A stretch of DNA of 64,000 bases from Bacillus_BA songklensis (GTDB lineage Bacteria; Bacillota; Bacilli; Bacillales; Bacillaceae_H): positions 496,001 through 560,000 of the forward strand of contig NZ_JBHRZT010000020.1 of NCBI RefSeq assembly GCF_042649685.1. The letters run 5' to 3'. The notes under the pieces are model-generated. The model was not told the origin of the DNA. It did not search any database and worked only from the letters and a program-made list of their open reading frames with translations. Made by a program: the position numbers and the translations under genes. Below, one piece after another: positions 40,559 to 50,207 of this stretch; the stretch's first letter is position 1; every line of letters begins with the position of its first letter.

Positions 40559-42748
40559 CTAATGCATAATTCTTCGTACCGAATAAATGTCACGAATTTG
40601 TTTAATCCGCTCTACTACTTTATGAAGATGATTAATATTGTGGATGGATATCGACATATTAATCGTCGCCATTTTGTTACGGTCCGAACGTCCTGATACG
40701 GCAGAAATGTTCGTTTTCGTCTCATTTACCGCCTGAAGAACTTCATTTAACAAGCCGCGGCGATCAAATCCGGAAATTTCTATCTCCACATTAAATTCGC
40801 GTCCTTCTTTAATGCTAGACTCCCACTCAACAGGGATTAAACGATTTTCGGCTTCCTCAGTGTGAACATTTAAACAATCTTGACGATGAACGGACACGCC
40901 TCTTCCTTTTGTAATGAACCCGATAATTTCATCACCTGGAACTGGATTGCAGCACTTGGACAAGCGAATCAACAAATTATCAATTCCTTGTACGACTACA
41001 CCTGAATCCCGTCGTTTTCCTTTAGGGATAGACTTCGTCTCATTCATGATTTCCTTGATTTCTTGCTCTTGATCGCGCTGTTTGCGCCATTTGTCAGTCA
41101 GACGATTCGCAATTTGTGCCGCTGTAATGCCGTTATATCCGACTGCGGCATACATATCCTCTTCATTGGAAAAGTTAAATTTCTCCGCCACTCTTTTTAC
41201 ATTCTCTGCTGTTAAGACTTCTTTCACCTCAAAGTCTAAGTTACGGATTTCTTTCTCGACAAGTTCTTTTCCTTTTTCGATATTTTCCTCACGACGCTGC
41301 TTTTTAAAGAATTGGCGAATTTTATTTTTTGCCTGAGTCGTTTGCGTAAGCTTAAGCCAGTCTTGGCTCGGGCCATAGGAATGCTTGGAGGTTAATATCT
41401 CAATGATATCACCTGTTTTCAATTTGAAGTCAAGGGTCACCATTTTGCCGTTCACTTTCGCTCCTATCGTCTTATTTCCAATCTCGGAGTGGATACGATA
41501 AGCAAAATCGATTGGAACAGATCCAGCAGGAAGTTCAATGACGTCTCCTTTTGGTGTAAAGACGTACACCATGTCAGAGAAAAGGTCCACTTTTAACGAT
41601 TCCATAAACTCTTCAGCATTCGTCGATTCGTTTTGGAACTCCAAAATCTCTCTAAACCATGTTAACTTATCTTCAAAGGAAGCACGATCGTTTGCTGTCT
41701 TTCCTTCTTTATAAGCCCAGTGTGCGGCAACCCCGTATTCCGCAATATGATGCATCTCTACTGTACGGATTTGCACTTCAAGAGGGTCCCCCTTAGGACC
41801 AATCACTGTTGTATGGAGAGACTGATACATGTTAGGCTTAGGCATTGCAATATAATCTTTGAAACGTCCGGGCATCGGCTTCCAGCACGTATGAATAATT
41901 CCTAATACCGCATAGCAATCTTTAATACTGTTTACGATAATACGAACAGCCAGCAAATCATAAATTTCATTAAATTGCTTGTTCTGTAAAGCCATTTTTC
42001 GATAGATGGAATAAATGTGCTTCGGTCTTCCCGAAATTTCTGCTTTAATAGCTACTTCGTTGACCCGATCCCGCACCTCGTCAATGACTTCTGAAATATA
42101 TTGTTCACGCTCTGCGCGTTTTTGCTTCATTAAATTGACAATGCGGTAATACTGTTGAGGATTTAGATAACGTAAAGCCGTATCTTCCAATTCCCATTTG
42201 ATTTTGGAGATACCAAGACGATGGGCTAATGGGGCAAAGATTTCTAATGTTTCATTGGCAATGCGACGTTGTTTTTCCTGGGGTAGGTGCTTTAACGTAC
42301 GCATGTTATGCAAACGGTCTGCCAACTTAATTAAAATCACTCGAATATCCCGTGCCATCGCAACAAACATTTTCCGATGATTTTCTGCCTGCTGCTCTTC
42401 TTTTGATTTATACTTAATTTTGCCCAGCTTTGTAACACCATCGACTAACATGGCAACATCATCGTTAAATATGTTCTTTAGTTGTTCAAGTGTAACATCC
42501 GTATCTTCTACTACATCATGTAAAAATCCCGCCGCAATCGTCGTTGGGTCCAGCTCTAAATCCACCAAAATACCCGCTACTTGAATCGGATGAATAATAT
42601 AAGGCTCCCCTGATTTGCGATATTGCTCACTATGAGCGTCCTTTGCAAATCGGTATGCCTTTTGTACAAAATCTATATCATCATCAGACAAATATTTTCC
42701 AGCATTTTCAATTACTTGTTCAGCTGTTAACACTTGCTCGTTTGCCAT
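40559..42748 (-). CDS. relA: Bifunctional (p)ppGpp synthase/hydrolase RelA (Rel)
   Basis: A 729-residue stringent-response enzyme. N-terminal HD hydrolase (AAGFLHDVVEDTDV, LADRLHNMRTL), synthetase (FKDYIAMPKPNMYQSLHT), TGS (VFTPKGDVIELPAGS), a zinc-finger segment (CCNPVPGDEI) and a C-terminal ACT domain (FDRRGLLNEVLQAVNETKT). Both catalytic domains look intact. ATG 42748 has AAGGTGATTTC before it; the longer frame runs into a family B repeat and was rejected. Confidence 0.96.
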   Translation of the reverse strand: MANEQVLTAEQVIENAGKYLSDDDIDFVQKAYRFAKDAHSEQYRKSGEPYIIHPIQVAGILVDLELDPTTIAAGFLHDVVEDTDVTLEQLKNIFNDDVAMLVDGVTKLGKIKYKSKEEQQAENHRKMFVAMARDIRVILIKLADRLHNMRTLKHLPQEKQRRIANETLEIFAPLAHRLGISKIKWELEDTALRYLNPQQYYRIVNLMKQKRAEREQYISEVIDEVRDRVNEVAIKAEISGRPKHIYSIYRKMALQNKQFNEIYDLLAVRIIVNSIKDCYAVLGIIHTCWKPMPGRFKDYIAMPKPNMYQSLHTTVIGPKGDPLEVQIRTVEMHHIAEYGVAAHWAYKEGKTANDRASFEDKLTWFREILEFQNESTNAEEFMESLKVDLFSDMVYVFTPKGDVIELPAGSVPIDFAYRIHSEIGNKTIGAKVNGKMVTLDFKLKTGDIIEILTSKHSYGPSQDWLKLTQTTQAKNKIRQFFKKQRREENIEKGKELVEKEIRNLDFEVKEVLTAENVKRVAEKFNFSNEEDMYAAVGYNGITAAQIANRLTDKWRKQRDQEQEIKEIMNETKSIPKGKRRDSGVVVQGIDNLLIRLSKCCNPVPGDEIIGFITKGRGVSVHRQDCLNVHTEEAENRLIPVEWESSIKEGREFNVEIEISGFDRRGLLNEVLQAVNETKTNISAVSGRSDRNKMATINMSISIHNINHLHKVVERIKQIRDIYSVRRIMH

Positions 42749-42766
42749 GAAATCACCTTTTATCAA

Positions 42767-42896
42767 TAAAATAAAACTTCCATCAGCCGGAGTTTTCGAC
42801 GCACCAGGCATCAGGTAATTAGTCTCATTCCTTACTGATGGATAGTTGAATCAATCGGGTTCCTATGGCCTATGACCCCTCCGTCTTAGGAGGTAC
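42767..42896 (-). repeat. Family B repeat in the relA leader
   Basis: On the minus strand: CCTAAGACGGAGGGGTC near the 5' end, then CCCGATTGATTCAACTATCC, an inner CCATCAG...CTGATGG pair, and GGAAGTTTTATTTTATTG at the 3' end, 19 bases before the relA ATG. It would be part of the relA mRNA leader if the promoter is further upstream. Confidence 0.65.
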
Positions 42897-43003
42897 AGAG
42901 GCTTATCGACCATTAGAATGGGGTAAATGAAAAGATCATATCTTATAAGTTCATATTGTAACTATTATCATGAAAATTTTCAAAGATGTAAAGCTTTTCT
43001 AAA

Positions 43004-43051
43004 AAGATTTTTCCGACGCACATTGAACTGGATGCGCGCCGGAAAAATCTT
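43004..43051 (-). terminator. Long hairpin in the apt-relA gap
   Basis: AAGATTTTTCCG (43004-43015) pairs with CGGAAAAATCTT (43040-43051), with further imperfect G/C pairing inside; on the minus strand TTTTTAG follows. It may be a terminator or attenuator upstream of relA. The rest of the 555-base gap holds a family B copy and two apt terminators; I see no gene, and no clear relA promoter. Confidence 0.55.
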
Positions 43052-43194
43052 CGTACTGAATCATTCCGTTTGTTGAATGGAGTCTTGGAAAAGCAATCAT
43101 CTCAGTACGCAGACAAACGCTAAGAAAGTTATGTTCCATACAGAAAACTTAATGATATAAATTCTTTATGTGGATTCATATATTTAATAAACAG

Positions 43195-43236
43195 AAATCA
43201 CCCTTTACCCCTGTAATCAAGAGCAAAAGGTGATTT
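43195..43236. terminator. Second hairpin downstream of apt
   Basis: AAATCACC and GGTGATTT arms with an additional CTTT/AAAG pairing. TTTT follows on the plus strand. The 17-base TTTATGTGGATTCATAT at 43165-43181 lies beside it. Confidence 0.45.
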
Positions 43237-43262
43237 TACATTTTCTAAAATTCAAAGCATAT

Positions 43263-43297
43263 AAAACCAACAGGGTGATGGTTCCGCTGTTGGTTTT
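43263..43297 (-). terminator. Terminator of apt
   Basis: AAAACCAACAG (43263-43273) and CTGTTGGTTTT (43287-43297) form an 11-bp perfect stem with a minus-strand TTTT, just past the apt stop. Confidence 0.8.
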
Positions 43298-43303
43298 ACA
43301 TCA

Positions 43304-43816
43304 TTAATATTTCATTAATGTAAAGACATCGTAGCCTTCTAGTTTCTCACGACCATTTAGATCTGATAACTCGATTAAGAATGCAGCGCCTACTACAACG
43401 CCTCCAAGCTGCTCAACAAGTTTGATCGTTGCTTCAATGGTACCGCCGGTTGCTAAAAGGTCGTCTGTAATTAATACACGCTGACCTGGTTTGATTGCAT
43501 CCTTATGCATCGTTAATACGTCTTTGCCGTATTCTAAGCCATAGTCTACTTTAATCACTTCACGAGGAAGTTTTCCTTCTTTGCGAACCGGCGCAAACCC
43601 GACTTCTAATGCATACGCAACAGGACATCCAATGATAAAACCGCGTGCCTCGGGTCCTACAACAATGTCGATTTGTTTTTCTTTTGCATACTTAACAATC
43701 TCGTCTGTTGCTGCTTTATAAGCTTTACCATTATCCATAAGCGTTGTAATATCTTTAAATATAATACCTGGCTTCGGCCAATCAGGTACGATTGTTATAT
43801 ATTGCTTAAAATCCAT
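43304..43816 (-). CDS. apt: Adenine phosphoribosyltransferase
   Basis: A 170-residue purine salvage enzyme that makes AMP from adenine and PRPP. PRPP motif VLITDDLLATGGT at about 118-130, and VGPEARGFIIG in the adenine-site region. Length equals the family norm. It starts 23 bases after recJ, so the two share a transcript, as in B. subtilis. Confidence 0.96.
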   Translation of the reverse strand: MDFKQYITIVPDWPKPGIIFKDITTLMDNGKAYKAATDEIVKYAKEKQIDIVVGPEARGFIIGCPVAYALEVGFAPVRKEGKLPREVIKVDYGLEYGKDVLTMHKDAIKPGQRVLITDDLLATGGTIEATIKLVEQLGGVVVGAAFLIELSDLNGREKLEGYDVFTLMKY

Positions 43817-43839
43817 TAATTTGTTGCCTCCTCATCAAT

Positions 43840-46176
43840 TCAACGGTTGTCAATCACTTGGTCAAACAACTGTTTCAATTGTACATATGATGTGTACAGA
43901 AAACTTTTTTCTAATTGAATTTGCTCCTGTTTGCGACGGTAAGTCGCAGATTCTATTAAATCACGTTTTGCTCCATTTTTCATCAAAGAAATGAGACCAT
44001 TTTTTATTGTAACAAATTCTAATTCAAAAAACACCTGTGACATGAAATCAATTGTATCTTTCGACCAGCCTCGACGAATCGCAAGATCTTCTTTGTAACG
44101 ATTCAAATCGAACGGACTGTTTTTCATTAAAAATGCATAATACCATTTAAAATGGTCACGCGTCGGAACGGTGTGAAAATAATGATCTTCCTTTGATAGA
44201 AAAACGGTATAAATTCTTGACGGAACTCCGTTATTCAGCAATTTGCTTACTAACTCCATAGAGGAGGGCAGGTCCAGCAAGACAAGCTGTTTTCCCTCTG
44301 CCTCAAAATGTGACGCAGCTTCAACACTGCCTATATATACAATTCGGTCATGATATAGTTGCTTTTCCCGTTCCGTTAACGTATGTTCTGAAAAATAAAT
44401 AACCGTCATATCAGAAGTAAACATCGACTTAAAAAAGCGGTCCGCACTTCTGACACTCCGATAATCGAATAATTGCCAATCTCCAATCCCTACATCCTCA
44501 ATCATCAACTGAGGTTTTCGAATATTATTCCATTCGTTAATCGTTAACTCTCCAACAAGTGAAATTTTAGATATTGGAGAGATGTCATCATACAAGTGGC
44601 CTAAGCCGAAGCCAACCCCATCGATTGTCATACCTTCATCTTCAAACGTCAGCTTTAAATGAGTTTGATCCGCTCCAATTTTCCGAATGGAAGAGATATT
44701 GACATCTTCCACCATCACTTTTGGTTTTGCATTGCTCATTCCGAAGGGAGCAAGCCGTCTAAGCTGCTGAATGGCCGAAAGCGTGATATCTTCCACTTTA
44801 CAAACAGTATCCACGTTGGTAATCGGAATAAAATCTTCTTCCGTCAGTTGCTCATAAGCTAGCGTATTCAACCGAGCCCGCAACCTATCGACATCTTCCG
44901 TTTTTAAGGTCATACCTGCCGCCATCGGATGTCCCCCAAAATGGGGAAGAATATCGCGGCAAGTAGATAAATTGGCAAACAAGTCGAAACCATCGATGCT
45001 TCGTGCCGACCCTTTAGCCAACCTTTTTTCAGGATCGATGCTTAAGACGATGGCCGGACGATAAAACCGGTCGACCAGTCTTGAAGCGACAATACCGATG
45101 ACACCCGAATTCCATCCTTCCTTCGCTATCACAAGTACACCGTTATCTTCGGGAGGGTAAAGAGTTTCTACGATGGAGACTGCTTCTTCCGTTATTTCAT
45201 TCACAAGCTGCTGCCTTTCTTTGTTTAGCTCATCAATTTCTGCAGCTAGTTGTTGAGCCTCGATTTCATTTGTTGTCATTAATAAATGAACGGCAGGGTC
45301 AGCCGACTGCAATCTCCCTACTGCATTAATACGGGGAGCGATTGCAAATCCAATCGTATCTTCATGGACATCATCCTGTTTAATGCCGCATACACGAAGC
45401 AAAGCCTGGATACCGGGACGATTTGTCCGTCTTAAGTATTGCAAGCCCTTGCTGGCAATTAAACGGTTCTCCCCCTGCAGCGGCACTAAATCCGCAATTG
45501 TCCCAATCACAGCCAGTTCCAGTAAATGCTCCGGCACTTCTCCAAGCAAAGCGTGTGCAAGTTTGAAAGCCACTCCTACACCCGCTAAATCTTTGAACGG
45601 ATATGTACTTCCCGGCTTTTTAGGATGGATGATCGTATATGCTTCCGGTAACTGCGGTCCCGGCTCATGATGATCGGTAATGATCAAATCAAAGTTCAGC
45701 TCTTTTGCAAGGGAGGCTTCATTCACAGCCGAAATCCCTGTGTCCACGGTAACGACAAGCGTATATCCTTGTTCACTGATTAATCGAAAAGCCGCTTCAT
45801 TCGGACCGTATCCTTCAGTAAAACGATTTGGAATATAAAAATCCGCTTCTGCCCCCAGCAAGGTTAAAGCAGATAAGAGTACAGACGTACTGCTAACCCC
45901 GTCCGCATCATAGTCTCCATATATCATTATTTTTTCATTTTGCTCAATGGCTTGCTTAATACGCTTCACTGCTTTATCCATTCCGTCTAATAAAAAAGGA
46001 TCATGGAATGTTTGTCGATCTATGTTTAAGAATTGCTCAGCAGATTCAATCGTCGTTAATCCGCGATTGATGAGCAATGAAGCAATGAGAGGTGTAATCT
46101 CGAGGTTGGTCACAAACTTCTCTACAAGTTCATGATTCGTCTGTTGAACCCTCCATCTTTTTTTTGATTTCAGCAT
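43840..46176 (-). CDS. recJ: Single-strand-specific DNA exonuclease RecJ
   Basis: A 778-residue 5'-3' exonuclease for recombination and mismatch repair. DHH core: MIYGDYDADGVSST, VTVDTGISAVNEA, LIITDHHEPG, then DHHA1 segment FGGHPMAAGMTL and a Gram-positive C-terminal extension after about 570. Metal-binding Asp and His residues are present. ATG follows AGGGGTGAGGAT. Confidence 0.94.
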   Translation of the reverse strand: MLKSKKRWRVQQTNHELVEKFVTNLEITPLIASLLINRGLTTIESAEQFLNIDRQTFHDPFLLDGMDKAVKRIKQAIEQNEKIMIYGDYDADGVSSTSVLLSALTLLGAEADFYIPNRFTEGYGPNEAAFRLISEQGYTLVVTVDTGISAVNEASLAKELNFDLIITDHHEPGPQLPEAYTIIHPKKPGSTYPFKDLAGVGVAFKLAHALLGEVPEHLLELAVIGTIADLVPLQGENRLIASKGLQYLRRTNRPGIQALLRVCGIKQDDVHEDTIGFAIAPRINAVGRLQSADPAVHLLMTTNEIEAQQLAAEIDELNKERQQLVNEITEEAVSIVETLYPPEDNGVLVIAKEGWNSGVIGIVASRLVDRFYRPAIVLSIDPEKRLAKGSARSIDGFDLFANLSTCRDILPHFGGHPMAAGMTLKTEDVDRLRARLNTLAYEQLTEEDFIPITNVDTVCKVEDITLSAIQQLRRLAPFGMSNAKPKVMVEDVNISSIRKIGADQTHLKLTFEDEGMTIDGVGFGLGHLYDDISPISKISLVGELTINEWNNIRKPQLMIEDVGIGDWQLFDYRSVRSADRFFKSMFTSDMTVIYFSEHTLTEREKQLYHDRIVYIGSVEAASHFEAEGKQLVLLDLPSSMELVSKLLNNGVPSRIYTVFLSKEDHYFHTVPTRDHFKWYYAFLMKNSPFDLNRYKEDLAIRRGWSKDTIDFMSQVFFELEFVTIKNGLISLMKNGAKRDLIESATYRRKQEQIQLEKSFLYTSYVQLKQLFDQVIDNR

Positions 46177-46244
46177 ATCCTCACCCCTTAACCCACATTA
46201 TTATACTAGAGTAGATGCTAACGGGCAACGCTGTTACATATTTG

Positions 46245-47138
46245 TCACTCCCCTGAATATGGGTTGATATGCACGAAGACATCTTGAATATTCGGTTCTT
46301 CCATTAATCGTTTTTTTACTTTTTTTCCGATTAAGTGCCCTTCTTCTACGGTGATAGAAGGATCCACTGATATTTTCAAATCAATAATGACATAATGGCC
46401 ATGCTCCCTGGCATGCAGGGACGTTAATTTCTTGACCCCGGGCACAGAAACGGCGATTTCCTTCAAATGAGCTGTCTCTTCTTCATGACGTACATGATCT
46501 AACGTGTTATGGAAAGCCTCTGAACCAAATTGCCACGCTGTCTTTAAGACAAGAAACGAGACGAATAGCCCTGCAACCGGGTCTGCATATACAAGCCAGC
46601 CGACTCCAATCTTTTCTCCAATAATGGAACATAAAATCCCAATGAGTGCAGCAATGGACGATAAAACATCTGTACGATGATCATAAGCACTCACAAGAAG
46701 GGCATCGCTTTTAATCTTTTTTCCGAGTTGATATGTATATCGGAACAAAGCCTCTTTCACTAAGATAGAAAAGATAATGGCAGCAACCGCCCATATCTTT
46801 GGCGGTGCAATCGGCTGGGAAAATGCCTTGATGGAAGAGGTGAAAATTTCAATACCGACCATAACGAGGAGCACGGCGACAATAATAGCAGCAATTGATT
46901 CAGCTTTACCATGCCCGTAGGGATGATCTTCATCAGGTGGACGTTTGGCAACCCTTACTCCGATATATACCACAATGGAACCGGCCACATCCGAAGCCGA
47001 ATTCAAGGCATCCGCCATTAAAGCACGACTATTGGCCAATGTACCAAAAATCCACTTCACAATAGCTAATACAATATTTCCAGCCATCCCGACAATGGCA
47101 GCCTGTTGCGCTTTCTTAAAACGCTCATTTTTTTCCAC
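46245..47138 (-). CDS. Cation diffusion facilitator (CDF) family efflux protein
   Basis: A 297-residue membrane transporter that exports divalent cations such as Zn2+, Fe2+, Co2+ or Mn2+. About six membrane segments, CDF signature ADALNSASDVAGS, HPYGHGKAE after it, metal-site DHRTDVLSS in TM5, and a cytoplasmic ferredoxin-like C-terminal domain. Metal specificity cannot be told. GTG 47138 follows AGAGGTGCAGGT; the longer frame to 47294 crosses a terminator and was rejected. Confidence 0.9.
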   Translation of the reverse strand: MEKNERFKKAQQAAIVGMAGNIVLAIVKWIFGTLANSRALMADALNSASDVAGSIVVYIGVRVAKRPPDEDHPYGHGKAESIAAIIVAVLLVMVGIEIFTSSIKAFSQPIAPPKIWAVAAIIFSILVKEALFRYTYQLGKKIKSDALLVSAYDHRTDVLSSIAALIGILCSIIGEKIGVGWLVYADPVAGLFVSFLVLKTAWQFGSEAFHNTLDHVRHEEETAHLKEIAVSVPGVKKLTSLHAREHGHYVIIDLKISVDPSITVEEGHLIGKKVKKRLMEEPNIQDVFVHINPYSGE

Positions 47139-47235
47139 ACCTGCACCTCTTTTCCCTAAGCCTATAACATTATATAGAGTACCCTGATTTTCTCCTGGCA
47201 TGAAAAGTTCATCATCCGCTCTTTTTGGCCACCGA

Positions 47236-47270
47236 AAAAAATCCGCGGAGCATTTCTCCGCGGATTTTTT
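47236..47270 (-). terminator. Terminator of secDF
   Basis: AAAAAATCCGCGGAG (47236-47250) and CTCCGCGGATTTTTT (47256-47270), a perfect 15-bp stem with T-runs both ways, directly at the secDF stop. Confidence 0.9.
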
Positions 47271-49512
47271 AAGGTTCCAATGTTTCTTCTTCAACTACTT
47301 TACGTGGTTTGCCAAGAGATTTCGCCTTCCATACGAGCCACAATTGAGCGGCGATAAATAAGGATGAATAAACGCCCAATAATAAACCGACAAGCAACGC
47401 AATCGAGAAGTTTAAAATTGCTTCACTTCCGAAGAAGATAAGAGCGATAACGGTGAAGATAACCGTTAATACCGTATTGACAGAACGTGTAAAGGTTTCT
47501 CGCAAGCTTCGATTGACGATGTAGACCAAGTCTTCTCTCGTTTTCACCTTATCTGTTTTCATATGCTCACGCATACGGTCAAATGTAACAATCGTATCAT
47601 TGATCGAATAACCGATGATGGTAAGAACAGCCGCAATAAAGGTCAGATCTACTTCCAGACGTGAAAAGCTAAAGAACGAAATCATGAAAAAGGCATCATG
47701 CAGCAGCGCAATAACTGCGGCTAGCGCCATGTAAAGCTCAAAACGCACTGATACATAAATAATAATACCGACCGACGCAATCAAAACCGCAATTAACGCA
47801 TTGCGCGCCAGCTCTCTCCCAACAGTTGGAGAAACGGTGCTGACATTCGGTTCATTACCGTATTTTTCTTTAAAATGCGTTTTTAATTCACCGATTTCAT
47901 CTTTAGAAAGAACGCCGATAAAGCGGGCGATACCCGTATCGTTATTATTTCCGGCGATCACTACATCCTTCGGCTCTAAATGAAGCTGTTTAAGCTCCTG
48001 CTTCACTTCCTGGGCTGAAATGGCTTCATTCGCTGGGATTTCAACACGTGTACCACTTGCAAAATCAATGCCTAAATTCAACTTGAAGATAGCAAGCGAG
48101 AGAATCCCAAGAATCGTTACAACAATCGAGAATGTAAAGAATACCTTGCTGTATTTCACAAAATCGATTCGGTCAAATTTTGTTGGAATTTCTTTATTTC
48201 CAGCATCTTTTGATAAATCTTGGATCTCAGAAGGCTTAACCCTAAAGAAAGATGGCCTTTTGTTCAATGCACGGCTGTTTACCCAAAGACCCAGGAATAA
48301 TCTTGTTCCATAAACCGCTGTAACAAAGCTTGCCAGAATACTGACGATCAACATGGTCGCAAACCCTTTAACAGAGCTTGTCCCGTAAACAAATAACACA
48401 CCTGCCGCCAAAATGGTCGTCAAGTTGGCATCAAAAATTGTTGAGAGCGAACGGCGGTTACCAGAGCGGTAAGCGGAGACAACCGACTTGCCCGACTTCA
48501 ATTCATCTCTAATGCGCTCATATGTGATGATATTGGCATCGACCGCCATCCCGACCCCGAGGAGGAGCGCTGCAATTCCCGGAAGCGTCAGAACACCGTT
48601 CATCCAGTCAAAGATCAGTAAAATTAAATAAATGTAAATGCTTAATGTAATAACAGCGATAATACCAGGAAGACGATAATAGAAAATCATGAATAAAAAG
48701 ACAAGCCCGACTCCGATAAATCCAGCTGTAATCATTTTATCGAGTGCTTTGTCACCAAACTGGGCACCGACAGAAGTCGAATACATTTCATCTAATTGTA
48801 CCGGCAATGCCCCTGCATTTAATAAGTTGGCAAGTTCTTGTGCTTCTTTTACAGTAAAGTTGCCTGTAATCGTTACTTCATTTGTATTGAATACTTGGTT
48901 AACGGAAGCTGCTGATAAATATTTCGGTTCTTGTTTCGCTGATTCTTTTTGGAATGAATCTTTTCCTTGTTCGTAATCGAGCCAAATAACAAGAAGGTTA
49001 TTCGGAGCTCCCATATTCAATACTTGCTGGGTAACATTCTTAAACTTCTCCGCGCTTTTCAGTTTCAACGCTACATTCGGCTTACCGTTTTGGTCAAACG
49101 ATTGCTTTGCACCGCCTTGGGCCAAATCGGTCCCATCCATTAGTAACTTATCGTTGACATCACGGAACGAAAGCTGTGCCTCCGTAGATAAAATTTCGCG
49201 GGCCTTATTTTGATCCTTGACCCCCGCTAATTGTACCCGGATGCGATTTTTCCCTTCAATTTGAATGATAGGCTCACTGACACCTAGTACGTTGATACGC
49301 TTTTCCAACGCTTGCACAGTGCTGTGGAGCACTTTTTCATTAATAACATCGCCTTCTTTGGCTGGCTTGACTTCATATAAAATCTCAAATCCACCCTGAA
49401 GGTCCAATCCGAGCTTAATCCGGTTTGCAATGTCGCTGACTGTCGCCCCCATTGTGCTAAAAATAAGCAGCACTAAGAGGAAGAACGCAACGATACGTCC
49501 TCTCTTTACCAT
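47269..49512 (-). CDS. secDF: Protein translocase subunit SecDF (fused)
   Basis: A 747-residue membrane protein that uses the proton motive force to help Sec export. About 12 membrane segments in two halves: SecD (GLDLQGGFEILYEV, external P1 domain, AMAVDANIITYERIRDE-type TM4 motif) and SecF (NLGIDFASGTRVEI, GYSINDTIVTFDRMRE). Fusion is normal in Bacillus. It lies between comN and the CDF gene. Confidence 0.95.
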   Translation of the reverse strand: MVKRGRIVAFFLLVLLIFSTMGATVSDIANRIKLGLDLQGGFEILYEVKPAKEGDVINEKVLHSTVQALEKRINVLGVSEPIIQIEGKNRIRVQLAGVKDQNKAREILSTEAQLSFRDVNDKLLMDGTDLAQGGAKQSFDQNGKPNVALKLKSAEKFKNVTQQVLNMGAPNNLLVIWLDYEQGKDSFQKESAKQEPKYLSAASVNQVFNTNEVTITGNFTVKEAQELANLLNAGALPVQLDEMYSTSVGAQFGDKALDKMITAGFIGVGLVFLFMIFYYRLPGIIAVITLSIYIYLILLIFDWMNGVLTLPGIAALLLGVGMAVDANIITYERIRDELKSGKSVVSAYRSGNRRSLSTIFDANLTTILAAGVLFVYGTSSVKGFATMLIVSILASFVTAVYGTRLFLGLWVNSRALNKRPSFFRVKPSEIQDLSKDAGNKEIPTKFDRIDFVKYSKVFFTFSIVVTILGILSLAIFKLNLGIDFASGTRVEIPANEAISAQEVKQELKQLHLEPKDVVIAGNNNDTGIARFIGVLSKDEIGELKTHFKEKYGNEPNVSTVSPTVGRELARNALIAVLIASVGIIIYVSVRFELYMALAAVIALLHDAFFMISFFSFSRLEVDLTFIAAVLTIIGYSINDTIVTFDRMREHMKTDKVKTREDLVYIVNRSLRETFTRSVNTVLTVIFTVIALIFFGSEAILNFSIALLVGLLLGVYSSLFIAAQLWLVWKAKSLGKPRKVVEEETLEP

Positions 49513-49638
49513 TCGTAAAAAATCCTCCTTCTGATGTAAGCAAGAGCATGATGTAAAAAATAAAATCAGAAAAATACCTCACCAATATTCCTATTATCAT
49601 CCATAAAAACAAAGCTGTCAAACAAGCTTTTGTAAAGT

Positions 49639-49935
49639 TTATTTTAAAAGATCCTTCCACTGCTCTCTAAAGTTTTCTTTTTGATAGGAAGCATTTTTGT
49701 ATGATTCCATCGCCATAAAATTAATGATGTCTCCCGGTTTTAGCGTTAAAATGTCATTGACGACTTGATGGAGGAGTTTTTTTTCCTTCTCGCTTTTCCA
49801 TCTTTTCTTTTCGAGATAATCCCATATCTCCTTTTCCTGGATATGGCCGTATCCCAGCAGCTCAAATTCCTCCAGCTTGCTGTCCATGGCCGGCTTCACC
49901 TTTTGCCTCACCTGTCTCATTCCTTCATTCACCAT
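49639..49935 (-). CDS. comN: Post-transcriptional regulator ComN (YrzD type)
   Basis: A 98-residue cytoplasmic, mostly helical protein (ELLGYGHIQEKEIWDYLEKK, VNDILTLKPGDIINFMAME). In B. subtilis ComN affects comE mRNA and binds at the division-associated DivIVA/MinJ sites. Position upstream of secDF matches. It is divergent from spoVB. Confidence 0.88.
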   Translation of the reverse strand: MVNEGMRQVRQKVKPAMDSKLEEFELLGYGHIQEKEIWDYLEKKRWKSEKEKKLLHQVVNDILTLKPGDIINFMAMESYKNASYQKENFREQWKDLLK

Positions 49936-50076
49936 TCAGACCACCCTCTTAATTAAATATTCAGACAAGCAATAGGAACAAAACTCCCCGCTCCTTCATT
50001 TTCATACGTGAATATAAACAATACCCTTTCAGCAATCAATTTCCATCAAATTTTCAGAGCCATCTCGAATATGCAT

Positions 50077-50117
50077 AAATCATTGGACAGGAATCTCTTT
50101 TTCCTGTCCAATGATTT
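50077..50117. terminator. Hairpin between comN and spoVB
   Basis: AAATCATTGGACAGGAA (50077-50093) and its exact complement (50101-50117), 17-bp stem, 7-base loop ending in TTT. No gene ends beside it, since comN and spoVB are divergent; it may be part of a repeat. TTTACGTGGATTTATAT follows, as at 33951. Confidence 0.5.
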
Positions 50118-50207
50118 ACGTGGATTTATATGTCATGCTTGGTCATAGGACACGCATATATTCATTGTATAAAATAATAAATCGTTTGAGAAGGCAGGGA
50201 GCATAGC

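Noticed and set aside
49457..49660. 67-codon minus-strand frame between comN and secDF
   Set aside because: It overlaps both ends of real genes and has no ribosome site, although it contains a hydrophobic stretch.
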